The notes beneath the pieces were generated by a model. It worked only from the letters and a program-made list of their open reading frames with translations. It was not told the DNA's origin and made no database searches. Shown one piece after another: positions 1 to 6,889 of a stretch of DNA of 16,697 nucleotides. This DNA comes from Chryseobacterium sp. UBA6632 (GTDB taxonomy: Bacteria; Bacteroidota; Bacteroidia; Flavobacteriales; Weeksellaceae): NCBI GenBank assembly GCA_002455915.1, contig DKLU01000090.1, forward strand, positions 1 through 16,697, in the 5' to 3' direction. The first letter of the stretch is position 1. Every line of letters starts with the position of its first letter. The translations under genes and the position numbers were made by a program.

Positions 1-652
1 TCCAAATCAAATTATTAAAATCATACGTATTTTCTGCATAACCTTTTTCGCCGCGTTCGGTAGAAAAATAATATTGATACCACCATCCTAATTCTGCATT
101 CGGAGGAAGCGGTTTTTTGTTGGCTTCTAAATTGGTGATCAGATATCCGCTTACGGAAACAAGCCCTTTTACACGTTCAGGCCAAAGTGCAGCCATTACG
201 TCGGCGGTTCTTGCGCCCCAATCGAAGCCTCCAATAATGGCTTTGTCAATTTTTAAAGCATCCATCAAAGCAATAATATCTAAAGCCACGGCAGTCTGTT
301 GTCCGTTTCTCATAGTTTTGTCAGAAAGGAAGCGGGTGGTTCCAAAACCCCGTAAATACGGAGTAATTACACGATATCCTTTGGCAGTAAGTTTTGGAAC
401 GACTTCTTCATAACTGTGAATATCGTAAGGCCAGCCGTGAAGAAGAATAACCGGAGTTCCTTTGGATGGTCCTGCTTCTGTATAGCCAATGTTTAAAACG
501 CCTGCATTGATCTGCTTTAAAGTTCCTAAGGATCCTTCCGTTTTTTGTTGAGCGTTTAGTGATAATCCTAAATTGAAAAGTAAAATTAGAATTCCGCTTG
601 CTAAATATTTTTTAATATTCTGAATCTGCTGAGGTTTTGAATATGAATACAT
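1..652 (-). CDS. alpha/beta hydrolase, epoxide-hydrolase-like, exported (3' end missing)
   Basis: Read on the minus strand from ATG at 652, this frame stays open for 217 codons to the window edge, so the C-terminus and the catalytic His are not visible. Residues about 14-35 form a hydrophobic signal segment ending in LNAQ, which suggests export. HGWP at residues 72-75 is the oxyanion-hole motif of the alpha/beta hydrolase fold. The nucleophile elbow reads GGFDWG at 141-146, putting Asp144 where epoxide hydrolases and haloalkane dehalogenases have their nucleophile rather than the Ser of esterases. RGFG at 101-104 also fits the epoxide hydrolase group. The substrate cannot be told from the sequence. 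It is divergent from the amylase gene at 905. The family is confident; the exact reaction is not. Confidence 0.85.
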   Translation of the reverse strand, partial: MYSYSKPQQIQNIKKYLASGILILLFNLGLSLNAQQKTEGSLGTLKQINAGVLNIGYTEAGPSKGTPVILLHGWPYDIHSYEEVVPKLTAKGYRVITPYLRGFGTTRFLSDKTMRNGQQTAVALDIIALMDALKIDKAIIGGFDWGARTADVMAALWPERVKGLVSVSGYLITNLEANKKPLPPNAELGWWYQYYFSTERGEKGYAENTYDFNNLIW

Positions 653-679
653 AATGGTTTAGATTTTTAAATTATGATT

Positions 680-687
680 CAAAAGTA
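680..687 (-). promoter_or_regulatory. possible -7 element for the hydrolase
   Basis: On the minus strand this reads TACTTTTG, which fits the Bacteroidota -7 consensus TAnnTTTG and lies 27 nt before the hydrolase ATG. The nearest upstream TTTG is 26 nt away, longer than usual, so the match is only partial. Nothing comparably clear was found for the plus-strand gene in the 653-904 gap. Confidence 0.35.
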
Positions 688-904
688 GTTCGCGAAAGAT
701 TGTTGAGAAATTACAAACAAGGTGAAACGGACAATACGTATTTTGAAATAGACAAACCTGAGCTTTAGAATTTTATAAATTTTGAAAGTACAAAGATTTG
801 CATACTATTTTAAGCCCTGAGTTATGTCTTTTCCTACTGAAATATGATTATTTGTTAAAAAATAAATTATTTTAGTATAGTACTAACAAAAAAATTAAAA
901 CTTT

Positions 905-3742
905 ATGAAGAAATTTTATTCGGGTGTATTGTTGTTTATCATGGCTCTGGTTTTTGGGCAGATCAACTATACAATTACACCAAATCCGTTCAATGAGACG
1001 GATCAGATTACCTTAACGGTTCCCGGAGATCAGATCGATGAAGCCGCCTGGGGAGTTACCAATAATGCGATATATATTTGGACTTGGTCTTTGGATGCTA
1101 ATTACCAAAACAGTCAGGATTGCCCTACAAACGGACAATGGGGAGATTCCAACGATGCGAACAAGTTGGTATATAATAACGCGACAGATTCATATTCCTT
1201 AACTTTTACGCCAACCACTTTTTATAACCGAACCGGAATCGGAAGATTCGGTTTTTTATTAAAAGATAAAACAGGAGGACACCAAACGGGAGATAGCTTT
1301 GTGAATGTTGGAGTTTTAAATTTAAACCTTACCAACCCACTTGCAAATAGCCTGACATCAGTTCCTGTAGGAAATTCAATCAATGTTACAGCAACTACCA
1401 ATGTGAATTCAACTTTCCAGCTAAAAGCCAACGGAACAGTTGTGAATTCTACTACAACACCTTCCAATTCATATTCTTACGCCTATACTGTGACGGGAGA
1501 TGCTAATATGGAATTGATTGCTACGGAAGGTTCTTCATCTAAAAATGCAACATTTACTTTACAAGTTCCTAGAAATGTTGTTTCTGAAGCAATTCCGGGG
1601 TGGATAAGACAGGGAATTAATTACAACCCTACAGATAATACCAAGGTGGGATTGGCTTTGTATGCGCCATTTAAAAACTTTGTTCACGTAATCGGAAGTT
1701 TCAATAACTGGGCGGTAAATGATGCTTATTTAATGAAAAGGGATACCACAAATCCTGATTTATACTGGATTGAGTTAAACGGATTGACGCCTCAGCAATT
1801 ATACACTTTCCAATACAGAACCAATGATTTGAAAAAAGTGGCAGATCCTTATTCACCACAGATTTTATCTTCTTATGATGATCAATGGATTTCGGCTACT
1901 ACTTATCCGAACTTACCAATATTTCCTACTGGACAGGATTTTGAGGTTTCAATGTTTAAAACAGGTCAAACGGCTTACAACTGGCAAGTGACTAATTTTC
2001 AGCGTCCGGCAAAGGAAGATCTTGTGGTGTATGAATTGTTGCTAAGAGATTTTACTCAGGAAAAAAACTGGCAGTCTTTAATTGCTAAAATTCCTTATTT
2101 GAAAGGATTGAACATTAATGCGATCGAGCTGCTTCCTATTATGGAATTTGATGGAAATCTGTCTTGGGGATATAATACGTCTTTTCATTATGCTTTAGAT
2201 AAAGCGTATGGAACGCCGGAAAAATTCAAGGAATTTGTAGATGTTTGCCACCAAAACGGTATTGCAGTGATTCTGGATGTTGCTTTCAATCATGCGACGG
2301 GTCGCTCCCCGTTGGTAAGACTTTGGAATGTTGATCCTGATGGCGACGGCTATGGAGATGTGGCAGCTAACAATCCTTATTTTAATACGGTTCCCAAACA
2401 TTCGTATAATGTATTTAATGATTTTAACCATACAAGTCCTTCGACTAAATATTACGTTGAAAGAACATTGCAACAATGGTTAACTGAATATAAAATCGAT
2501 GGATTCCGTTGGGATTTGACTAAAGGTTTCACTCAAAACTGTTCTGAAAATGATGAAAACTGTACCAATGCTTATCAGCAGGACAGGGTAGATATTCTTA
2601 AAGATTATGCGGATAAACAATGGGCGCTGGATCCGAATTCTTATATGATTTTTGAGCATTTGGGAACAGATCAGGAAGAGCAGCAGTGGGCTAATTATAA
2701 GGCATCGGAAGGTAAGGGTGTAATGATGTGGAATAATCAGAATGGTTCTTATAACCAAAATACGATGGGTTATAAGGAAAATAGCAATTTCGACAGAATG
2801 GATCATGGGCTTCATGGTTTTTCGCAAATGAGAGCGGTTGGATATGGGGAAAGTCATGATGAGGAAAGATTGATGTTTAAAAATCTTGCCTATGGTGCGG
2901 TGAATGGTTCTTATGATGTTAAAAACTTAAATACGGCACTTGATAGAATGAAAACTTTTGGAGCTACATTCTTTACAATTCCTGGTCCCAAAATGATCTG
3001 GCAGTTTGGTGAATTGGGATATGAATTCAGCATCAATCGTTGTGCGGATGGTTCTATTAATAATGGTTGCAGAACCGATGAAAAACCAATTGCATTTAAT
3101 CTAAATTATGATACAAATGCCAATAGAAAGGCAGTGTATGATACCTGGGCTAAAATTATCAACATTAGAAATACATATCCTGTTTTCAAATCAAAAACTT
3201 ATACAGTAGAGTCTAATAATTTGACGAATGATCCGGATGGCTTGATAACGAGAATTTACGTTTATGATAATCTTCTGACAAACAATGAAATGAAAAATGT
3301 GGTCGTATTGGCAAATTATAATACAACTGCGAAAAGTGTGGTTCCGTATTTTCCTTATGCTGGAGACTGGAAAAATTTGATGGATAATACCATTATGAAT
3401 GTTACTTCTACAACGGCTCCGATAACGCTTCAGCCGGGTGAATTTAGAATATTTGGAAACTATACGGGAAGTTTATCCACAATCGATGCAGGTGCTTCTC
3501 AAAGGTTACTGCTTCAGATTGCTGATAATCCTGTGAAGGATGGTTTTGTCAAATTGGTGTATAACAAAGCGAAGAACGGGCAGATTTTCATCTATGACAT
3601 GACAGGTAAGTTGATGGATTCATTTAAACTTACTCAGGAAAACGGAACGCATGAGATGAAGGTAGGTTATCCTTCAGGAGCGTATTTGGTTCATTTAAAA
3701 TCAGATACGGGTATTTCGATTCAAAAAATGATAGTGAAATAA
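905..3742 (+). CDS. secreted GH13 alpha-amylase-family enzyme with T9SS sorting domain
   Basis: A 945-residue exported glycoside hydrolase expected to act on alpha-glucans (starch/glycogen type). Order of parts: signal peptide 1-19 ending FGQ; two beta-rich domains of unknown role at about 22-135 and 138-225; an E-set/CBM48-like domain at about 240-325 (IGSFNNW); the GH13 barrel at about 345-780; a C-terminal beta domain; and a type A T9SS sorting domain at about 868-945 (ADNPVKDG ... GAYLVHL ... KMIVK). The four GH13 motifs are present: DVAFNH 458-463, DGFRWD 532-537 with nucleophile Asp537, FEHLG with acid/base Glu584, and ESHDEER with Asp652. DPDGDGYGD at 477-485 looks like a calcium-binding loop. 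The motifs resemble the branching enzyme/isoamylase side of GH13 as much as classic amylase, so linkage specificity is open. No SusC/SusD pair is adjacent. Secretion through T9SS to the cell surface or medium is inferred from the tail. Confidence 0.93.
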   Translation: MKKFYSGVLLFIMALVFGQINYTITPNPFNETDQITLTVPGDQIDEAAWGVTNNAIYIWTWSLDANYQNSQDCPTNGQWGDSNDANKLVYNNATDSYSLTFTPTTFYNRTGIGRFGFLLKDKTGGHQTGDSFVNVGVLNLNLTNPLANSLTSVPVGNSINVTATTNVNSTFQLKANGTVVNSTTTPSNSYSYAYTVTGDANMELIATEGSSSKNATFTLQVPRNVVSEAIPGWIRQGINYNPTDNTKVGLALYAPFKNFVHVIGSFNNWAVNDAYLMKRDTTNPDLYWIELNGLTPQQLYTFQYRTNDLKKVADPYSPQILSSYDDQWISATTYPNLPIFPTGQDFEVSMFKTGQTAYNWQVTNFQRPAKEDLVVYELLLRDFTQEKNWQSLIAKIPYLKGLNINAIELLPIMEFDGNLSWGYNTSFHYALDKAYGTPEKFKEFVDVCHQNGIAVILDVAFNHATGRSPLVRLWNVDPDGDGYGDVAANNPYFNTVPKHSYNVFNDFNHTSPSTKYYVERTLQQWLTEYKIDGFRWDLTKGFTQNCSENDENCTNAYQQDRVDILKDYADKQWALDPNSYMIFEHLGTDQEEQQWANYKASEGKGVMMWNNQNGSYNQNTMGYKENSNFDRMDHGLHGFSQMRAVGYGESHDEERLMFKNLAYGAVNGSYDVKNLNTALDRMKTFGATFFTIPGPKMIWQFGELGYEFSINRCADGSINNGCRTDEKPIAFNLNYDTNANRKAVYDTWAKIINIRNTYPVFKSKTYTVESNNLTNDPDGLITRIYVYDNLLTNNEMKNVVVLANYNTTAKSVVPYFPYAGDWKNLMDNTIMNVTSTTAPITLQPGEFRIFGNYTGSLSTIDAGASQRLLLQIADNPVKDGFVKLVYNKAKNGQIFIYDMTGKLMDSFKLTQENGTHEMKVGYPSGAYLVHLKSDTGISIQKMIVK

Positions 3743-3744
3743 CG

Positions 3745-4043
3745 TGTGGATAAGTCTGTTATTAATCTAAAAGAGGTCAGGAAAGTGACCTTTTTTTTTT
3801 GTTAATTACTATATTATCCACGTTGAAAAGTAGGTTTATAAACGCGTTTTTAAGACTTTATCAATAGGTTATTCACAAGTTCACCACTGCTGATAAGTGA
3901 AGTTATTCATATCTTGCTAATAGCTTATGAACGACTTATTCATATTTTATCCACGGAATTATTAAGAGTCATTTTATGCTTACTAATATGTTTCTAACAC
4001 CTTGCCAATAGCTAATTAATACGTTTTCCACATCTTATTCACA
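3745..4043. promoter_or_regulatory. cluster of DnaA boxes, candidate oriC or DnaA-binding locus
   Basis: Four sites match the DnaA consensus TTWTNCACA: TTATCCACA on the minus strand at 3745-3753, and on the plus strand TTATTCACA 3869-3877, TTTTCCACA 4024-4032 and TTATTCACA 4035-4043. Four more have one mismatch: TTATCCACG at 3814 and 3947, TTATTCATA at 3903 and 3936. All lie within 300 bp, seven on the plus strand. Single perfect boxes also occur inside the receptor gene (5538-5546, minus) and the permease gene (8091-8099, plus), so isolated matches mean little; the clustering is what stands out. DnaA initiates replication and also acts as a transcription regulator. Plus-strand G exceeds C in the genes sampled on both sides, so a skew switch here is not obvious. 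Confidence 0.55.
3770..3800 (+). terminator. intrinsic terminator after the amylase gene
   Basis: AGGTCA at 3774-3779 pairs perfectly with TGACCT at 3786-3791 around a GGAAAG loop, and flanking A residues extend the stem into the following T-run (3791-3800, ten T). It lies 28 bp after the stop codon and separates the amylase transcript from the downstream control region. Confidence 0.9.
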
Positions 4044-4045
4044 AT
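3814..4045 (+). repeat. 11-bp tandem repeat array, DnaA-box-like units
   Basis: When the sequence is cut every 11 bp, units start at 3814, 3825, 3836, 3847, 3858, 3869, 3880 and 3891. After a one-base slip they continue at 3903, 3914, 3925, 3936, 3947, 3958, 3969, 3980, 3991, 4002, 4013, 4024 and 4035. Nineteen of 21 units start with T, sixteen with TT, and eighteen have A at position 7. The consensus is about TTAT-N-(C/A)-A-(C/T)-(A/G) plus two variable bases. The best units are TTATTCACA (3869, 4035), TTTTCCACA (4024), TTATCCACG (3814, 3947) and TTATTCATA (3903, 3936); 3825, 3891 and 3969 are poor. A larger module is also repeated: CTTGCTAATAGCT at 3913 and CTTGCCAATAGCT at 4001, each followed by two box-like units at the same offsets (23 and 34). 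The array is non-coding and lies between a terminator and the riboswitch promoter. The periodicity is seen directly; the DnaA assignment is inference. Confidence 0.8.
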
Positions 4046-4083
4046 TGTCGAAAAGCCAATTTTAAAGGAATAATTACAAGTTT

Positions 4084-4113
4084 TTGTTATGTGAAATTAA
4101 TAGTCTACCTTTG
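4084..4113 (+). promoter_or_regulatory. Bacteroidota-type promoter for the riboswitch operon
   Basis: TTG at 4084-4086 and TACCTTTG at 4106-4113 are separated by 19 nt, a full match to the Bacteroidota -33/-7 pattern TTG-N(about 19)-TAnnTTTG. Transcription would start near 4118-4121, just at the first base pair of the SAM aptamer, which supports both calls. Confidence 0.8.
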
Positions 4114-4119
4114 CACTAG

Positions 4120-4224
4120 ATTTATCAAGAAAGGTGGAGGGATTTGGCCCTGTGAAACCTTAGCAACCGACTTTTCTTAACAGGTAATGGTGCTAATTCC
4201 AACCCAATTTGGGGGAAGATAAGT
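4120..4224 (+). ncRNA. SAM-I (S-box) riboswitch aptamer
   Basis: The conserved S-box core is readable in order: ATCAAGAAAGGTGGAGGGA (4124-4142), GGCCC (4146-4150), TGAAACC (4153-4159), GCAACCGA (4163-4170), GGTGCTAATTCC (4189-4200), a P4 hairpin CCC-AATTT-GGG (4203-4213) and GAAGATAAG (4215-4223). Helix P1 forms between ATTTATC (4120-4126) and GATAAGT (4218-4224) with one G-U pair. The family binds S-adenosylmethionine and normally shuts off downstream methionine or SAM biosynthesis or transport genes when SAM is abundant. Here the downstream genes are a TonB-dependent receptor and an amino-acid permease. Confidence 0.95.
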
Positions 4225-4290
4225 GAAACAATATTCTAAATATTATTCCATTTTCTTGACGGTCTTTGTTGGCGGATGTTGTCCGTTCGG
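4225..4290 (+). promoter_or_regulatory. likely riboswitch expression platform
   Basis: TTTCTTGA at 4252-4259 is the exact complement of TCAAGAAA at 4125-4132, the strand that begins the aptamer core, so the two structures exclude each other. Downstream, CGGA (4273-4276) pairs with TCCG (4282-4285), extended by G-U pairs, while GACGG (4258-4262) can instead pair with CCGTT (4283-4287). There is no clean T-run after the hairpin, so termination versus translational control is unresolved. The switching mechanism is inference from complementarity. Confidence 0.5.
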
Positions 4291-4307
4291 GTTTATTATT
4301 AATTTTG
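4279..4307 (+). promoter_or_regulatory. possible second promoter downstream of the riboswitch
   Basis: TTG at 4279-4281 and TAATTTTG at 4300-4307 are 18 nt apart, again matching the Bacteroidota pattern. Transcription would start near 4313, leaving a leader of only about 8 nt before the ATG and bypassing the riboswitch. AT-rich sequence makes chance matches likely. Confidence 0.35.
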
Positions 4308-4320
4308 CAAAAAACAAAAG

Positions 4321-6885
4321 ATGAAAAAGCTTAGCCTCTCTGTATTATTGCTTGGCGCGATTATGATCTCTGCGCAGGAACAGGAAAGGGAAAAACAGAT
4401 TGAAGATGTGGTTATCGTGGGTAACCGAAATACCAAAAGAACAAAACTGGAAACTCCGGTTCCGGTAGATATCATTAATATCGAAAAGATACAGAAATCT
4501 TCACCGCAAATTACCGTTCAGGATTTATTAAATTATGTCATTCCGTCTTTCAATTCGGTAAGACAGTCGGCATCTGATGGAACCGAGCATATTGATCCTG
4601 TTACTTTAAGAGGAATGGGGCCGGATCAGGTTCTGGTTTTGGTGAACGGAAAAAGAAGACACACGACTTCTTTGGTCAATTATCAAAATACCGTCGGAAA
4701 TGGTTCTGTCGGAACTGATTTAAGCGCAATTCCTGTAATTGCCATTGAAAAGATTGAAGTGTTGCGAGATGGTGCGGCGGCTCAGTATGGTTCGGATGCC
4801 ATTGCCGGAGTTATCAACATTATTCTTAAAAAAGATATCGGCGCTTCTGCTACGCTGAATTATGGAATTACAGGAAGAGGCGACGGCGAAACGTATCAGG
4901 CGGGGGTTAATTATGGAACTTCTTTAGGTAAAGAGGAAAGCTTTATCAATTTATCTCTTCAGCTTAATCAGAGAGGAAAAACAACGAGAACTCAGAATCA
5001 TGATTTGATTATTTATGATCAGTCCAACTTAAATGTTGTTAATAATAATGGAGTAATTTCAGCCAACGGACTTACGTTGTCAAATGTTTCTCCAATTGCT
5101 TCAGGAAATTATGGAAATTATTTTGCATATGCTTTTGCAGATCCGGCTGATGGAGGAACAGGAGCTCAGATTTCCAGAGCGTATGATGATGCAATGATTG
5201 CTAAAAATGGTTTGTCCCGCGACGATTTCAATTTCCAAATTGGCGATGCCAGAATTAAACAAGCCCAGTTATTTGTGAATGCTGAATATCCTTTTAATGA
5301 TCATTTTAAAATTTATTCATTCGGAGGTTTCAGCATAAAAGAAGGTCAGGGTTATGGCTTTAGAAGGCTTCCGAGTGAGACTTCAAATAATGTATATTCC
5401 ATTTATCCCAACGGTTTTCAGGCGGTTTTAAATTCTCAGGTGTACGATATTTCTTACGCAGTTGGAGCGAAATATAATTTGAACGACTGGCAGTTTGATC
5501 TCAGCAATACATTCGGAAGTAATACTTTTAAATACAATGTGGATAACACGTTAAATGCTTCATTAGGAGCGAATTCACCTACGAGTTTTTACGCGGGTGC
5601 TCATAGTTTTCTTCAGAATACCGTCAATCTTGATGTGTCTAAAAGTATTAAAAATTTCAATTTTGCTTTTGGAGGAGAATTCAGATTTGAACAATATGAT
5701 ATTAAAGCCGGTGAAGAGGCTTCTTACGCCAGATATGATATTTTTGGAAATGTCGTAACGCCAACCACTCCTGAAGCCAATGTAGTCGGGGCGGGTGGTG
5801 CGCAATCATTCACCGGGTTTTCAACAGATAATGCTTTAACCAAATCTAGACATTCTACGGCGGTCTACGCAGATGTTTCTTATGATTTAGCTAAAAAATT
5901 AAATATCGATGCAGCGTTGAGGTTTGAAAATTATTCAGATTTTGGAAATACCCTGAATGGTAAATTGGCTCTTCGATATGAATTCATTAAAAACTTTGCG
6001 ATTCGTGGAGCAGTAGGAACAGGTTTCCGCGCGCCATCTTTGCAGCAGCAATATTTCAATAATTCTTACGCAGATATTTCAACCACCGGAGTCGGAATTG
6101 TGAAAAAAGGAATTTTCAACAATGACAGCAAAGCGGCTGAGGTTCTTGGATTTGATAAATTAAAACATGAAACATCTGTCAACGGAAGTGTTGGATTTAC
6201 CTTAAAACCTGCAAAAGGATTATTTATTACACTAGATGGATATTGGATCGGCGTGAAAGACAGAATTGTAATCACCAGTAATATCACAGATTCAAGATTG
6301 CAGGATCCCGCTATCGTAGGCAAAGGAAATGAAGTGGAAAGTGCCCGATTTTTTGCCAACGCCATCGATACCGAAACGAAAGGAGTAGATCTGGTCGTTT
6401 CTTACGACTGGAAATTAGGCGGTGGAAATCTTAACATCAACCTTGCAGGAAATTATACGGAAACAAAGATCACCGATTTTCATTTTCCGCAAGGCTTACA
6501 AACACCGCAGGACGAATTTTTCGGACCGGATCAGATCAATATCATCGAAACCTTATCGCCCAAAACAAAAGCTACATTAGGCTTGAATTACGGAATCGGT
6601 AAATTCAATTTTCTGGTGAGAAATACATATTTTGGCCAGGTGACGAGGGATGGATATCCTTTTGGAGGCGTGCAGAAATTTTCACCAAAAGTGGTAACCG
6701 ATATCAGTGTGGGCTATGATTTGACCAAAAGTATCAATCTTACGGTGGGTGCGAATAATTTATTTGATGTTTTTCCGGATCTTCAGAGCTACGAAAATTC
6801 GTATTATGGTGTTTTCAAATATGCTCCGGTTCAGATGGGGACATTGGGGAATTATTTCTTCGGAAGGCTTAATTTTACATTTTAA
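4321..6885 (+). CDS. TonB-dependent outer-membrane receptor under SAM riboswitch
   Basis: An 854-residue outer-membrane gated porin that would import a scarce nutrient using TonB energy. Signal peptide 1-18 ends ISA before Q19. A TonB-box-like stretch EDVVIV lies at 28-33. The plug domain is about 44-172, with LRGMGPDQVLVLVNGKRRH at 96-114 and the conserved LRDGAAAQYGSDAIAGVI at 148-165. The rest is beta-barrel, including TGFRAPSLQQQY, ending in an aromatic C-terminal strand (RLNFTF). There is no N-terminal carboxypeptidase-like domain and no SusD partner, so it is not a SusC-type glycan importer. The SAM-I riboswitch just upstream points to methionine or a related sulfur compound or small peptide as cargo. 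That cargo is inference. ATG 4321 gives a proper signal peptide. The permease starts 4 bp after the stop, so the two are almost certainly cotranscribed. Confidence 0.95.
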   Translation: MKKLSLSVLLLGAIMISAQEQEREKQIEDVVIVGNRNTKRTKLETPVPVDIINIEKIQKSSPQITVQDLLNYVIPSFNSVRQSASDGTEHIDPVTLRGMGPDQVLVLVNGKRRHTTSLVNYQNTVGNGSVGTDLSAIPVIAIEKIEVLRDGAAAQYGSDAIAGVINIILKKDIGASATLNYGITGRGDGETYQAGVNYGTSLGKEESFINLSLQLNQRGKTTRTQNHDLIIYDQSNLNVVNNNGVISANGLTLSNVSPIASGNYGNYFAYAFADPADGGTGAQISRAYDDAMIAKNGLSRDDFNFQIGDARIKQAQLFVNAEYPFNDHFKIYSFGGFSIKEGQGYGFRRLPSETSNNVYSIYPNGFQAVLNSQVYDISYAVGAKYNLNDWQFDLSNTFGSNTFKYNVDNTLNASLGANSPTSFYAGAHSFLQNTVNLDVSKSIKNFNFAFGGEFRFEQYDIKAGEEASYARYDIFGNVVTPTTPEANVVGAGGAQSFTGFSTDNALTKSRHSTAVYADVSYDLAKKLNIDAALRFENYSDFGNTLNGKLALRYEFIKNFAIRGAVGTGFRAPSLQQQYFNNSYADISTTGVGIVKKGIFNNDSKAAEVLGFDKLKHETSVNGSVGFTLKPAKGLFITLDGYWIGVKDRIVITSNITDSRLQDPAIVGKGNEVESARFFANAIDTETKGVDLVVSYDWKLGGGNLNINLAGNYTETKITDFHFPQGLQTPQDEFFGPDQINIIETLSPKTKATLGLNYGIGKFNFLVRNTYFGQVTRDGYPFGGVQKFSPKVVTDISVGYDLTKSINLTVGANNLFDVFPDLQSYENSYYGVFKYAPVQMGTLGNYFFGRLNFTF

Positions 6886-6889
6886 TTAA

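Noticed and set aside
117..413. Plus-strand open frame of 98 codons
   Set aside because: It is antisense to the alpha/beta hydrolase, whose motifs are clear on the minus strand.
3814..4045. CRISPR array or plasmid iteron origin
   Set aside because: Units are 11 bp with no spacers, and no Rep or Cas gene is present; surrounding genes are chromosomal housekeeping genes.
4321..6885. SusC-type glycan importer
   Set aside because: No N-terminal carboxypeptidase-like domain, no SusD gene, and the gene is under a SAM riboswitch.
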